A DNA stretch of 64,000 nucleotides from Maridesulfovibrio frigidus DSM 17176 (GTDB taxonomy: Bacteria; Desulfobacterota; Desulfovibrionia; Desulfovibrionales; Desulfovibrionaceae). The stretch covers positions 62,001-126,000 of the forward strand of contig NZ_JONL01000003.1 of NCBI RefSeq assembly GCF_000711735.1, given 5' to 3'. Below the pieces are notes generated by a model. The model saw only the letters and a program-made list of their open reading frames with translations, was not told where the DNA came from and ran no database searches. This document shows positions 15,699 through 24,990 of this stretch, in pieces (positions within the stretch are counted from its first letter, which is position 1; every line of letters starts with the position of its first letter). The translations under genes were made by a program, and so were the position numbers.

Positions 15699-16476
15699 AA
15701 TGGAATCTGAGTTTAACAGAATTCACAGCATAGCCGTAATTGGCTCAAGAGGACAGATGGGCGGATTTCTAGCCCTGAAAGCCGAGCGTGCGGGTATTCT
15801 CGTACATCGGTTTGACCAGCCTCTTGACGAGGAAGAGATGGCTCGCCTTCTTCCTAAGAGCGACTTTGTGCTGCTTTGTATTCCTGTGACCGTTATGGAT
15901 GATGTGCTTCCTATGGTTGTACCTCATATGAAGAAAGGCGCGGTTCTTTCTGATGTAGGCTCTGTTAAAGGGCGTCCGTTGCAGCAGATGATCAGGGCTT
16001 ATGACGGCCCTGTGGTCGGAACCCATCCTTTGTTCGGGCCTACCATTCCTGTTGATTTTGATCCAACCGTTGCTCTTGTTGCAGAGCGTGATGGAGACAA
16101 ACCTTCGCTGCCAGCGGTTAAAGATTTCTTTGAGCGGTTAGATTTCGGAGCATTCGAATCTACAGAAGAAGAGCATGACCGGGCAATGGCAATGATTCAA
16201 AGTTTAAACTTCAGTTCCTCCATAGCATTTTTTGCATGTGCGAGAGAACTTCCTAATATTGAAAAGTATGTGACTCCATCTTTTAAGCGCAGGCTTGAAG
16301 CCGCTAAGAAAATGGTGACACAGGACAGTGACCTTTTTGTAACTATTTCTGGTGCAAATGAGTATAGCCTTGAAGCTATTCGCTTGTTTCGTTCGTTCCT
16401 AAGCCTTGCTGCGTCTGGAGATATGGATCTTCTTTCCGAACGCGCATCTTGGTGGTGGCGTGAAGACAATAAATAG
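15688..16476 (+). CDS. tyrA: Prephenate dehydrogenase
   Basis: The 262-residue NAD-dependent enzyme converts prephenate to 4-hydroxyphenylpyruvate, the Tyr precursor. Features are an N-terminal Rossmann motif (VIGSRGQMGG), DVGSVKG, and the prephenate dehydrogenase signature VGTHPLFGPT with its catalytic His. The C-terminal part is helical. There is no chorismate mutase or ACT domain, so feedback control, if any, must come from elsewhere. ATG 15688 overlaps aroA by 11 bases; ATG 15700, just after the aroA stop, is an equally possible start (4 residues shorter). The AAAGG at 15681-15685 is too close to the first and far from the second. A terminator-like hairpin follows before trpE. Confidence 0.9.
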   Translation: MVAKMESEFNRIHSIAVIGSRGQMGGFLALKAERAGILVHRFDQPLDEEEMARLLPKSDFVLLCIPVTVMDDVLPMVVPHMKKGAVLSDVGSVKGRPLQQMIRAYDGPVVGTHPLFGPTIPVDFDPTVALVAERDGDKPSLPAVKDFFERLDFGAFESTEEEHDRAMAMIQSLNFSSSIAFFACARELPNIEKYVTPSFKRRLEAAKKMVTQDSDLFVTISGANEYSLEAIRLFRSFLSLAASGDMDLLSERASWWWREDNK

Positions 16477-16533
16477 GAGAATAGCATCAAAAAAATTTTA
16501 AGCCGTATTCTCCTAGAGGATGCGGCTTTTTTT
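16475..16533 (+). terminator. Intra-operon terminator with competing helix between tyrA and trpE
   Basis: The terminator stem is AAGCCGTAT (16500-16508) with ATGCGGCTT (16520-16528, one G-U), followed by seven T (16527-16533). A perfect 9-bp alternative helix pairs AGGAGAATA (16475-16483, overlapping the tyrA stop codon) with TATTCTCCT (16506-16514), which would disrupt the terminator stem. trpE starts 56 bases further on. Confidence 0.75.
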
Positions 16534-16588
16534 ATATGCCTCGTTTAAGCGAGCACTTACTGTAAAATTAAAAAAGTGGAGTAAATAT

Positions 16589-18001
16589 ATGAAAATCGAA
16601 TTGACGCAGTATGGCAAATGGTTGCCGGCTGATGTGCAAACTCCGATCAGTCTTTATCTTGGACTTGTTGGGGATGCACCGGGAATACTTCTTGAGAGTG
16701 CTGAGGTTGATGGAAGGCTTGGGCGTTACAGTCTTATAGCTTGGGATTTTAGACTTTCTTTGACTCCTGTGCGCGGGAAGCTTTCTGTTGAATGTGCGGA
16801 TTCTCGTCTGGCAGGGCTTGCCCAGTATTCAGGTATGGACTTTCTTGAAGGTCTTCGGGCTGTTATGAAATCCCTGCATGTAGATGCGCAGGATGAAGTT
16901 GGTCCGCTTCCGGCTTTTACTAGGGGTTTATACGGTACGCTCGGTTACGGATTGGCAGGAATGCTTGAGCCTAAGCTGGCAGATAAAATTCCAGCCAAAG
17001 ATGCTGAGGTCCGTCTCGTTTTACCGGGCAGGGCAGTTTTGTTTGACCACCTTAAGCACCGTTGCTGCTTCCTATCTTTAGATGAAGGGGCAGAGCCTGA
17101 ATTTACGCCTCAGGATTTCACCAACAAAACCGAACCGACTGTCGTTGGCGAACCTACAGTTTCTCCAGGACGTGAGAAGTATATTGAAGGTGTTAAAAAA
17201 GTTAAAGATCTTATCGCAGAAGGTGAATGTATCCAGGTGGTTCTATCCACTCGTTTTTCAGCTCCTTTTGCCGGAGATTCTTTCAACCTATACCGCAGAC
17301 TGCGTCAGGCAAATCCGTCCCCATTCATGTTCTATATGAAGTTCAGCCGTGAAGAGATTCTGCTTGGATCATCACCTGAAATGATGGCTCGTTGTGAACG
17401 CGGCAGACTTGAAGTTCGCCCCATTGCCGGAACCCGTCTTAGAGGCGTTGATGCTGCAGGAGACCTGAAAAATTCCGAAGAACTGCTTGCTGATCCGAAA
17501 GAGCGTGCGGAACACGTAATGCTTGTTGATCTAGGTCGTAATGACCTCGGGCGCATTGCTAAGGCTGGGACCGTTACCGTTGAGAAGTTTATGCAGGTTG
17601 AATATTTCAGTCACGTTATGCATCTGACTTCTTATGTCGAAGCGGACCTTCGCGACGATCATGATGCTATCGATGTTTTGCAGGCGACTTTCCCTGCTGG
17701 AACTTTATCCGGCGCTCCTAAAATCAGGGCTATGGAAATTATCTCCGAAATTGAAGAAGTTCCCCGTGGACCATACGGCGGAGCAATTGGTTTCATTGGT
17801 TTGGATAAAGATTCTATTAACCTTGATACCGGTATAACTATTCGCTCCATGTGGATCAGAGATGGCAAGTGCCACTGGCAGGCTGGGGCTGGAATTGTTT
17901 ATGATTCCATCCCTGAAATGGAATGGGAAGAATGCAATAATAAGGCAAGAGTTTTACGGGAAATTTTGCAGTCGGAGGGTGGCGATGTTTTTGCTTGTTG
18001 A
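16589..18001 (+). CDS. trpE: Anthranilate synthase component I
   Basis: The 470-residue subunit makes anthranilate from chorismate, using ammonia passed from TrpG. The N-terminal Trp feedback site has the conserved LLES (residues 34-37). The catalytic part contains GECIQVVLSTRF, PSPFMFYM, PIAGTRLRG, LVDLGRNDLGR and FPAGTLSGAPK with the chorismate- and Mg-binding residues. The ATG at 16589 is chosen because GGAG lies 7 bases upstream; an in-frame ATG at 16520 lies inside the preceding terminator. It overlaps trpG by 17 bases, as expected for equimolar synthesis of the two subunits. Feedback inhibition by Trp adds to the upstream attenuation. Confidence 0.97.
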   Translation: MKIELTQYGKWLPADVQTPISLYLGLVGDAPGILLESAEVDGRLGRYSLIAWDFRLSLTPVRGKLSVECADSRLAGLAQYSGMDFLEGLRAVMKSLHVDAQDEVGPLPAFTRGLYGTLGYGLAGMLEPKLADKIPAKDAEVRLVLPGRAVLFDHLKHRCCFLSLDEGAEPEFTPQDFTNKTEPTVVGEPTVSPGREKYIEGVKKVKDLIAEGECIQVVLSTRFSAPFAGDSFNLYRRLRQANPSPFMFYMKFSREEILLGSSPEMMARCERGRLEVRPIAGTRLRGVDAAGDLKNSEELLADPKERAEHVMLVDLGRNDLGRIAKAGTVTVEKFMQVEYFSHVMHLTSYVEADLRDDHDAIDVLQATFPAGTLSGAPKIRAMEIISEIEEVPRGPYGGAIGFIGLDKDSINLDTGITIRSMWIRDGKCHWQAGAGIVYDSIPEMEWEECNNKARVLREILQSEGGDVFAC

Positions 18002-18557
18002 TAATTACGATTCATTCACTTTCAATTTGGTGCAGGCGTTTCAGCAGTTAGGTGCTGAGCCTCTGGTTCTAAGAAATGATCGCGAAGAAATTCTTGAACT
18101 TGCCGAATCTGGTAAACTTGATCGCGTCTGTCTTTCTCCCGGACCAAGCCGCCCTGAAAATGCGGGTCTGAGCCTTGAATTTTTGTCGCGCTTACCAAAG
18201 GAAATTCCAGTTCTCGGTGTTTGTTTAGGTCATCAGACCCTCGGTCATTTCGGCGGAGCATCTGTTGTGCGCGCGGACCGCATCATGCACGGTAAAACTT
18301 CTGAAGTTTATCATAGTAATGATGGACTTTTCAGGGGGATGGATAATCCCTTTCAGGTTTGCCGCTACCATTCATTAGTCGTGAATGTTGATGAAGCTAT
18401 CGATATGATGGAACTTACTGCTTGGACAGACCAGAAAGAAGTTATGGGATTACGTTATAAGGACCGTCCATGGGCAGGGGTTCAGTTTCATCCAGAGTCA
18501 ATTTTGACTCCAGATGGACCGAAGCTTCTTAAGAACTTCCTCGACGGTAGTATTTAA
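17985..18557 (+). CDS. trpG: Anthranilate synthase glutamine amidotransferase component II
   Basis: The 190-residue class I glutaminase releases ammonia from glutamine for TrpE. The catalytic triad is visible: Cys80 in GVCLGHQ, and the His and Glu of FHPES near the end. The N-terminus [13 protein letters not shown] is typical. The start at 17985 is preceded by GGAGGG; the longer open frame upstream is the trpE 3' end in another frame. In some bacteria this subunit also serves p-aminobenzoate synthesis, but its place in the trp cluster argues for Trp. Confidence 0.96.
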   Translation: MFLLVDNYDSFTFNLVQAFQQLGAEPLVLRNDREEILELAESGKLDRVCLSPGPSRPENAGLSLEFLSRLPKEIPVLGVCLGHQTLGHFGGASVVRADRIMHGKTSEVYHSNDGLFRGMDNPFQVCRYHSLVVNVDEAIDMMELTAWTDQKEVMGLRYKDRPWAGVQFHPESILTPDGPKLLKNFLDGSI

Positions 18558-18586
18558 TCAACTCTCAAGAATTTAAGGATGATAGG

Positions 18587-19585
18587 GTGAGCAAAATGGC
18601 AGAATGTGTAACCTCGGCTTTAAATGAACTTGCCGCAGGGAATGATCTTTCAACAGAACAGGCTGACTGTGTTTTTGAAGAGCTTTTTACTGGGAAAGTC
18701 TCGCCCGTACAGGCAGGAGCTTTGCTCATGGGACTGCGCACAAAGGGTGAAACATCCACAGAAGTGGCTTCCGGTGTAAAGGCTGCTCTCAAGGCAGCTA
18801 AACTTGTTACAGGTTTAAGTGGTCCTTGTATTGATACCTGCGGGACTGGCGGAGATGGAAGTAATAGCTTTAACTGTTCCACCGCTGTGGCTTTGTATCT
18901 TGCCGACATGGGCTATAAGGTTGTTAAGCACGGTAACAGAGCAGTTTCATCTTCATGCGGAAGTGCTGACATTTTGGAAGAGCTTGAAATACCAATCGAC
19001 ACGACTTTCGAAAATGTTTCAGAAGTTCTTGATCGCGATAATTTTGTTTTTCTTTTTGCTCCCAATTATCATCCTGCTTTTGGCATAGTCGGGCCCATCA
19101 GAAAAGAGCTTGGTATCCCGACTCTATTCAATCTTATGGGACCTCTTTTAAATCCTGCTCGTCCTACACATCAGGTGCTGGGTGTCGGTCGTCCAGAAAT
19201 AATGCGCCTTATGGCGGAAGTTCTCGCTTTGACAAAAGTGGAGAAAGCTTACGTTGTTCACGGTGCTGGTAATTTTGATGAGCTGACACCATTTGGCGTT
19301 AACAAGGCTGTTCTTGTGGATAATGGCAAACTCACCGAGCTTGAAATTAATCCTGCTGACTATGGTTTCGCGGTTTCTGATCCGAAAGATGTAGCAGTTA
19401 CAGACCGCAAGAATGCGCTTGAAACTATACGCAAAGTTCTAGCGGGAACAGCGCCACAGCCGATGCTTGATATGGTTGCATTAAATCTCGGGGCCGCGAT
19501 TTCATTACTTGATGGAATCAGTCTTGCCGACGGAATTAAGAAAGCAAAAGCCAAAGTATCCACTGGCGTAAGTAAGGAGTATTAG
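18587..19585 (+). CDS. trpD: Anthranilate phosphoribosyltransferase
   Basis: The 332-residue enzyme adds phosphoribose from PRPP to anthranilate. The glycine-rich PRPP loop is seen as [14 protein letters not shown], followed by [17 protein letters not shown] and the [10 protein letters not shown] block. The start may be GTG 18587 (AAGGA 7 bases upstream) or ATG 18596 (GGTGA just upstream); they differ by three residues. It follows trpG by 29 bases, and its 3' end carries the AAGGAG ribosome site of trpC. Confidence 0.95.
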   Translation: MSKMAECVTSALNELAAGNDLSTEQADCVFEELFTGKVSPVQAGALLMGLRTKGETSTEVASGVKAALKAAKLVTGLSGPCIDTCGTGGDGSNSFNCSTAVALYLADMGYKVVKHGNRAVSSSCGSADILEELEIPIDTTFENVSEVLDRDNFVFLFAPNYHPAFGIVGPIRKELGIPTLFNLMGPLLNPARPTHQVLGVGRPEIMRLMAEVLALTKVEKAYVVHGAGNFDELTPFGVNKAVLVDNGKLTELEINPADYGFAVSDPKDVAVTDRKNALETIRKVLAGTAPQPMLDMVALNLGAAISLLDGISLADGIKKAKAKVSTGVSKEY

Positions 19586-19588
19586 AAA

Positions 19589-20368
19589 ATGCTTGAGAAG
19601 TTTCGCATAGCCAAACAGGGCGAAGTGGACATGCTCCACAAGCTTGATGCGGAAGGAAAACTTCCCGCGCCTTACACAGGTGAGCGCCCTTCATTTGCTG
19701 ATGCAATTAAGCGTGACAAGTCAGGTATGAAGGTTATCGCTGAATATAAACGGGCCTCTCCTTCAAAAGGGATTATAAACCTTGAGCTTGGCCCTGTTGA
19801 TATAGCTAATATGTATGCACGGGGCGGGGCTTCTGCCATTTCGGTCTTGACCGAAGAGCTATATTTCAAAGGTAGTCTTGACTATCTCGATGAAATTAAG
19901 CCCTGCGGGTTGCCGATGCTACGTAAAGACTTTTTGGTTGATCCTCTACAGGTCATCCAGACTTCGGCAACTCCAGCTTCAGCCCTATTAGTTATAGTAC
20001 GTATGTTCGAAGATGACGCATCGCTTAAGGACATGATTGATAAAACTCATGCTGCCGGGCTTGATGCGGTGGTTGAAGCTTTTGATATGGACGACCTTAT
20101 GCGGGCTAAGAAGGCCGGAGCGCGGATTATTCAAATTAATAATCGCGATCTTGATAACCTCGGTATCGATATGAATAGGTCGGTCGAGTTCATTAAAGAG
20201 CGCGATGATAATGAAATATGGATTTGCGCCAGCGGCATTAACGAGCCTGATGATTGTACGAAAATGGCTGAACTTGGCTATGACTGCGTACTGGTAGGAA
20301 CCTCGATAATGTCAAACGCGAGTCCCGAAGATAAGCTGGCATCTTTGGTTGAAGGGGCTGCGCGATGA
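19589..20368 (+). CDS. trpC: Indole-3-glycerol phosphate synthase
   Basis: The 259-residue (beta-alpha)8 enzyme closes the indole ring from carboxyphenylaminodeoxyribulose phosphate. Catalytic and binding motifs are VIAEYKRASPSKG (Glu and Lys), MLRKDF (catalytic Lys), VVEAF and INNRDL. It is monofunctional, unlike the trpC-trpF fusion of enterics, with trpF following as its own gene through an ATGA overlap of 4 bases. Only 3 bases separate it from trpD. Confidence 0.96.
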   Translation: MLEKFRIAKQGEVDMLHKLDAEGKLPAPYTGERPSFADAIKRDKSGMKVIAEYKRASPSKGIINLELGPVDIANMYARGGASAISVLTEELYFKGSLDYLDEIKPCGLPMLRKDFLVDPLQVIQTSATPASALLVIVRMFEDDASLKDMIDKTHAAGLDAVVEAFDMDDLMRAKKAGARIIQINNRDLDNLGIDMNRSVEFIKERDDNEIWICASGINEPDDCTKMAELGYDCVLVGTSIMSNASPEDKLASLVEGAAR

Positions 20369-21003
20369 ATTTACTCGTAAAAGTTTGCGGCATGACCCGT
20401 GCAGAAGATGTGGAAGCTTGTGAAGAGCTAGGTGCTGACTTTTTAGGTTTCATCTTTCATCAATCAAGCCCTCGCTGTGTTGATGAGGCTTTTGCCAGTT
20501 CAATTGTTACCAAAAAGGCCAACAAAGTTGGTGTTTTTGTAAAGCAGAGCGCAGCGGAAGTTCTTGCAATTTTAAAAAATGGAAAGATTGACTATGCGCA
20601 GCTTCATGGCGGGCAGAACGAAGAGTTTTGCAACGCCATCGGAAAGAACCGCATTATTAAAGTTCTTTGGCCCCAGCGGTATGATTCTGTGAAAGAATTT
20701 CAAGAGGATATTGACCGTTTTACCCCGCATTGCACCTACCTTCTTTTTGACGCAGGAAGTTCTGGTGGCGGACATGGAAAGACGCTTGATTTCTCAATTT
20801 TTTCAGAAGTCAAGATTCGGATTCCATGGCTATTGGCCGGCGGGTTATCAGCTAAAAATTTGATGGATGCTATAAGTGCTGCGAAGCCAAGTGGTGTTGA
20901 CCTTAATTCCGGAGTTGAAGTCAGCCCCGGTATAAAAGATAAATATAAATTGAGTGCAGCTTTTGTTTCAGTGCACTTAGCAAATAAGAGGAACCAGTCA
21001 TGA
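20365..21003 (+). CDS. trpF: Phosphoribosylanthranilate isomerase
   Basis: The 212-residue enzyme performs the Amadori rearrangement of phosphoribosylanthranilate. The general base Cys8 is in KVCGMT and the general acid Asp is in LLFDAGSSGGGHGKT, followed by the phosphate-binding LAGGLSAKN and SGVDLNSGVE. It overlaps trpC by 4 bases (ATGA) and trpB by 4 bases (ATGA), indicating tight translational coupling. Confidence 0.95.
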   Translation: MNLLVKVCGMTRAEDVEACEELGADFLGFIFHQSSPRCVDEAFASSIVTKKANKVGVFVKQSAAEVLAILKNGKIDYAQLHGGQNEEFCNAIGKNRIIKVLWPQRYDSVKEFQEDIDRFTPHCTYLLFDAGSSGGGHGKTLDFSIFSEVKIRIPWLLAGGLSAKNLMDAISAAKPSGVDLNSGVEVSPGIKDKYKLSAAFVSVHLANKRNQS

Positions 21004-22178
21004 AAAGAGGATACTTTGGAGATTTTGGTGGACAGTTTGTGCCTGAACTGCTCATGCCGCCGCTTCTAGAGCTTGAAGAGGCTATGGGAAGAATTTTAAA
21101 GTCGGCTGAATTTCAGCAGGAATATACTAGCTTACTCAAGAATTTTGTAGGGCGTCCTACCGCTCTTACTCATTGCCAAAATCTTTCCCGAGAGCTTGGA
21201 TTCAACCTCTGGCTGAAGCGCGAAGATCTAGCACACACCGGAGCGCATAAAATCAACAACACTGTTGGTCAGGCTCTGCTTACTAAGATGATGGGTAAGC
21301 CAAAGATGCTTGCTGAAACTGGAGCAGGTCAGCACGGAGTTGCTACCGCTACAGCGGCGGCTTTGCTTGATCTTGAATGTGATATTTACATGGGCGCAAT
21401 TGATGTGAAACGCCAGTCTCACAATGTTCGCCGCATGGAGCTTTTCGGTGCAAAGTGTATTCCTGTTCATTCAGGAACGCAGACATTAAAAGATGCAATC
21501 AACGCAGCTATGCGTGTGTGGATAGCAAACCAGCGCACCACTCATTACTGTTTTGGAACTGCCGCCGGAGCGCATCCGTTCCCACTTTTAGTTAGAGAAT
21601 TTCAGTCCGTAATCGGGCGTGAGGCTAAACAGCAGTTTAAAGAACGCACTGGCGAAATGCCTTACATGGTTGTCGCCTGTGTTGGTGGCGGGTCCAATGC
21701 AATCGGTATGTTCCACGAGTTTGTTAACGAAAAATCCGTTAAGATCGTGGGCGTAGAAGCTGCCGGAACTGGCGAGCCTGGATGTACAAATTCAGCACCT
21801 ATTAATCTAGGTACTCCGGGAGTGCTTCACGGGATGAATACTCTGTTATTACAGAGTGATGACGGGCAGATACTTCCATCACATTCCATCGCCGCGGGAC
21901 TGGATTATCCGGGCGTAGGACCAGAGCATGTTCACCTACATGCTACTGGCAGAGCTGAGTTCGGCATGGTTAACGATAGTCAGGCTATCAATGCTTTCCA
22001 GATGCTTTGTCAGAAGGAAGGAATTCTTCCTGCTCTTGAAAGTTCACACGCAGTAGCGTGGGTTATCGAGAACAAAGACACCATTCCTAAAGACGCAAAC
22101 GTAATTGTTAACCTGTCTGGTCGTGGTGATAAAGATATGGATATCTTGGATGATTACCTTGCGCAGCACGGAAAATAG
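21000..22178 (+). CDS. trpB: Tryptophan synthase beta chain
   Basis: The 392-residue PLP enzyme joins indole and serine to make tryptophan. PLP binds Lys84 in HTGAHKINN; the phosphate loop is CVGGGSNAIG; the catalytic Glu is in LAETGAGQHG. Length and N-terminus (RGYFGDFGGQFVPE) mark it as the standard TrpB1 type, which needs TrpA, encoded next. It begins inside the trpF stop (ATGA). Confidence 0.97.
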   Translation: MKRGYFGDFGGQFVPELLMPPLLELEEAMGRILKSAEFQQEYTSLLKNFVGRPTALTHCQNLSRELGFNLWLKREDLAHTGAHKINNTVGQALLTKMMGKPKMLAETGAGQHGVATATAAALLDLECDIYMGAIDVKRQSHNVRRMELFGAKCIPVHSGTQTLKDAINAAMRVWIANQRTTHYCFGTAAGAHPFPLLVREFQSVIGREAKQQFKERTGEMPYMVVACVGGGSNAIGMFHEFVNEKSVKIVGVEAAGTGEPGCTNSAPINLGTPGVLHGMNTLLLQSDDGQILPSHSIAAGLDYPGVGPEHVHLHATGRAEFGMVNDSQAINAFQMLCQKEGILPALESSHAVAWVIENKDTIPKDANVIVNLSGRGDKDMDILDDYLAQHGK

Positions 22179-22191
22179 TGGAGCAAATAAA

Positions 22192-22959
22192 ATGAGTATT
22201 ACAACACTTGCTGATAAAATAAATGATGCCAATGCAAAAGGGCGCACAGCTCTTATTCCATTTCTTCCCGGTGGATATCCTAATAAGGAATCGTTCTGGA
22301 AAGAAATCCTAGAGCTGGACGCAAATGGCGCAGATATAATCGAAATCGGAATGCCTTTTTCTGACCCTGTAGCTGACGGACCCGTTGTCGAAGCGGCTTC
22401 AATGAAATGCCTTGCTGACGGAGTTAATCTTAAATGGATTATCGAGGGACTAGCAAAAGTTCGCTCGCAGATAAACGCAGGAATCGTATTGATGGGATAT
22501 TACAATCCCGTCTTGCAATACGGACTTGAAAAGTTTGCAAAAGATGCCAACGGAGCCGGAATAAATGGGCTAATCATCGCCGATTTACCTTACGAAGAGG
22601 GTCTTGAGTTTCGTGACTTGCTAGCAGCAAACGAAGTTGCGCTAGTGCCACTCGTCGGCTTAAACACCGAGCCTGAGCGCATGAAGCTATATGCCGATGG
22701 CGGAAACGGGTTCTGCTATTTCGTATCAGTACTCGGAACAACTGGTGATCGTGATTCTTTGCCTGAAGAGATTAAAGTAGGGCTCAAGCACGCTAAGGAC
22801 ATATTTGATATACCCGTAGCTCTAGGGTTCGGACTAAAGCATCCGTCACAGTTAGAACAGCTCGAAGGGCTGGTCGACGCAGCTGTTTTCGGATCTGCTC
22901 TTATTCGTCATATTGATGATGGTAAAAGCTGTGCGGAATTTATGAAAGTTTGGACTTAA
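22192..22959 (+). CDS. trpA: Tryptophan synthase alpha chain
   Basis: The 255-residue TIM-barrel subunit splits indole-3-glycerol phosphate and channels indole to TrpB. The two catalytic acids are Glu51 (IEIGMPFSDP) and Asp62 (ADGP), followed by MGYYNPVLQYG and the phosphate-binding GFGLKHP. ATG 22192 is preceded by GGAG 8 bases upstream, 13 bases after trpB. The open frame continuing upstream is trpB read in another frame. It is the last gene of the operon, followed by a terminator. Confidence 0.96.
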   Translation: MSITTLADKINDANAKGRTALIPFLPGGYPNKESFWKEILELDANGADIIEIGMPFSDPVADGPVVEAASMKCLADGVNLKWIIEGLAKVRSQINAGIVLMGYYNPVLQYGLEKFAKDANGAGINGLIIADLPYEEGLEFRDLLAANEVALVPLVGLNTEPERMKLYADGGNGFCYFVSVLGTTGDRDSLPEEIKVGLKHAKDIFDIPVALGFGLKHPSQLEQLEGLVDAAVFGSALIRHIDDGKSCAEFMKVWT

Positions 22960-22981
22960 TAACAGGCTTTTGACTACCAGA

Positions 22982-23015
22982 GGGGGAACTTTTTTAGGAA
23001 AGTTTCCCCTTTTTT
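22982..23015 (+). terminator. Terminator of the aromatic operon
   Basis: The stem is GGGGGAACTTT (22982-22992) with AAAGTTTCCCCT (22999-23010), carrying one bulged base, followed by six T to 23015. The T run reaches the stop codon of the convergent gene. Confidence 0.85.
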
Positions 23016-23874
23016 ACGGATAAACAACAGCCCAGTCTTTGGTTCTTTCATTAATTACGCCAGATTGCCTAAGCGCACGGTCAATGGTCCCATTTTCTCT
23101 TAATATTCTAAGACCTTTTTCAAGAGATTTATATACACATTTTCCTTGATGGTGTTTTTTGGAAATCATGAAGTTTCTGCTGTCTGCGAATACTATTTTA
23201 GCATTTGGAATAGGGCGGAGTTCTATGTTTTCGACTGTTCGTGATAAGTTGTCGCGATTTGGGAATTCTATTAGTGAAAAATCTGCACGACCTTTCCCCA
23301 TCATTTTATAAATCAGTTCGTACTTCGGAGCTGTTTCAATATGTGTAAAACCCATTTTTTTTAATAATTTAGAATCCGCCGCCCATGTATTTCCAATTAG
23401 TGGAATCTGTTTTTTTAGTGATTCGAATGGTGGACACATGTCTAGTAAACAGGAATCTTTTTTCACGTATATACCTTTTTGAAAATCCCCTGCCTGGATG
23501 AGCGGGGTTGTCATATATACTGATTCGTCAAAGTCGCTTTTACACATATCCTCAGCAAGTAGTGTTACTTTGCCTTTTTTTACTTCTGTCATAGCGCGCC
23601 CTGAGTTTGGGTAGCACTTGAATTCCATTTCGCAGTCAAATTCTCCGGCGTGTAGTGCTTGGATAAGAATAAGGAGCGAAACCAGACTTCGACTCATTTC
23701 TGGTCCACCGTAATCGCTTATTAGTAAAGGATCCCCGCCGTTTTTCTTTATGTAATTTTCGTAGCTATTAATGGTTCTGGTGTTGGTTGCTACCAAAATG
23801 TGTTCAGAAGATATGGCGAATGTTGGCGTAAGTAACATAATTAAAATTATGGAAAATATTGTTATTTTATTCAT
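23014..23874 (-). CDS. Periplasmic solute-binding protein-like (family 3 type), paralog 1
   Basis: The 286-residue protein has a signal peptide (cut near FAISS) followed by a bilobal substrate-binding fold like extracellular solute-binding family 3. Its sequence is clearly related to the next gene, with shared blocks such as GGDPLLISDY, FQKGIYV, LIYKMMGKGRADFSL and RILRENGTIDRALRQSG. The C-terminal ISKKH...ENGTIDRALRQSG region matches the hinge and last helix of such proteins. No ABC permease or ATPase is nearby, so it may be an orphan receptor or a sensor partner. ATG 23874 is preferred over TTG 23880. It converges on trpA. Confidence 0.75.
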   Translation of the reverse strand: MNKITIFSIILIMLLTPTFAISSEHILVATNTRTINSYENYIKKNGGDPLLISDYGGPEMSRSLVSLLILIQALHAGEFDCEMEFKCYPNSGRAMTEVKKGKVTLLAEDMCKSDFDESVYMTTPLIQAGDFQKGIYVKKDSCLLDMCPPFESLKKQIPLIGNTWAADSKLLKKMGFTHIETAPKYELIYKMMGKGRADFSLIEFPNRDNLSRTVENIELRPIPNAKIVFADSRNFMISKKHHQGKCVYKSLEKGLRILRENGTIDRALRQSGVINERTKDWAVVYP

Positions 23875-24046
23875 TCTCAAGTGTGTTTTAAATTTATATG
23901 TTCGAAGGTGTATGTTTTTTAGAGAATATGTAAGTAAACACTTTCAGAAAGTAAAGCTCAAATTATGAATAAAATAACTCTAGGTGGCTGCGCAGGTAGA
24001 ACTTCAGATGTGTTGACGATTATAACATGTCTAGGTTGCTGGTGTT

Positions 24047-24919
24047 TTAGGGAAGGGAGGGTGTCGGATAAATAATATCCCAGTCTTTAACTTTTTCATT
24101 AATAATATAGGACTGTCTAAGAGCTCGCTTTATTGTCCCGTTTTCCCGCATAATTTTTAGTCCCTTTTCCAGAGCTTCGAATACGATCTTACCTTGCGGG
24201 TGCTTTTTAGAAACCATAAAATGTCTGCTATGTGGAAATACTACTTTAACGTTTGGAAGCGGGTATAAGTCGCCGTCAGTACTTTGTACAATCAGATTTT
24301 TATTTAGTGGAAAATCTAGTAAAGTGAAGTCTGCACGGTCTCTATTAATCATTTTGAAAAGGAGATCATATTGCGGCGCAGTTTGTATGTTTTTGAATCC
24401 GATTTGTTTTAATGTTTCTATATCAGTGGTCCATGTGTGCTCGACCAGAGGCGTTTTCTTTTTTAGGGATAGAACTGTAGGATTATTTTTTAGTAAAAGA
24501 GATTTTTTATTAACGTAAATCCCTTTCTGAAATTCTCCGCGCTGTAAGAGAGGTGCTGTTTTGTAAACAGAGTCATCAAATTCTTGTTCCCAAATGTCAG
24601 ATGAATATAGAACCGCGCGCCCGTTTTTTACCTCATTGATAGATCTTCCCGGGTTAGGGCAGGTAATAAAAAAAAAGTCTGAGTTCATACCTCCTAAACT
24701 TAGGGCCTGCCGTAAAATAAGCATAGATACAGCTGGTCGCGAAGAATCAGGTGAATAGTAATCCGCAATAGCAAGAGGATCCCCACCTTTGCTTTCGACT
24801 AAATGCAGGTAGCTCTTCTTGGTTCCCTTGTTACCTGCAATCGGAATTATTTCTGATGCGGTTGTAGGCGCAGGAGCGAGGAGTAATAGTACGGAAAGAA
24901 TGAAATAAATAAAATTCAT
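24047..24919 (-). CDS. Periplasmic solute-binding protein-like (family 3 type), paralog 2
   Basis: The 290-residue protein has a signal peptide (hydrophobic residues 4-18, cut after TTAS) and is a tandem paralog of the previous gene: compare GGDPLAIADYYSPDSSRP, EFQKGIYVNKKS, RADFTLLDF and KIMRENGTIKRALRQSYI. It is transcribed in the same direction with 172 bases between them, so each may have its own promoter. The start is uncertain. ATG 24919 is chosen because the signal peptide begins there; a GTG at 24955 would add 12 polar residues, and neither has a good ribosome site. Ligand unknown. Confidence 0.72.
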   Translation of the reverse strand: MNFIYFILSVLLLLAPAPTTASEIIPIAGNKGTKKSYLHLVESKGGDPLAIADYYSPDSSRPAVSMLILRQALSLGGMNSDFFFITCPNPGRSINEVKNGRAVLYSSDIWEQEFDDSVYKTAPLLQRGEFQKGIYVNKKSLLLKNNPTVLSLKKKTPLVEHTWTTDIETLKQIGFKNIQTAPQYDLLFKMINRDRADFTLLDFPLNKNLIVQSTDGDLYPLPNVKVVFPHSRHFMVSKKHPQGKIVFEALEKGLKIMRENGTIKRALRQSYIINEKVKDWDIIYPTPSLP

Positions 24920-24990
24920 ATTATGGTTATTTTGAGGTTCTGTGTACACGTTCACAAAAAAATAATGTATTTCTTATTGGAGGTAAAGCT

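Noticed and set aside
16520-16588. Upstream in-frame ATG adding 23 residues to TrpE
   Set aside because: It lies in the terminator hairpin with a poor ribosome site, and the extension is not typical of TrpE. ATG 16589 has GGAG at good spacing.
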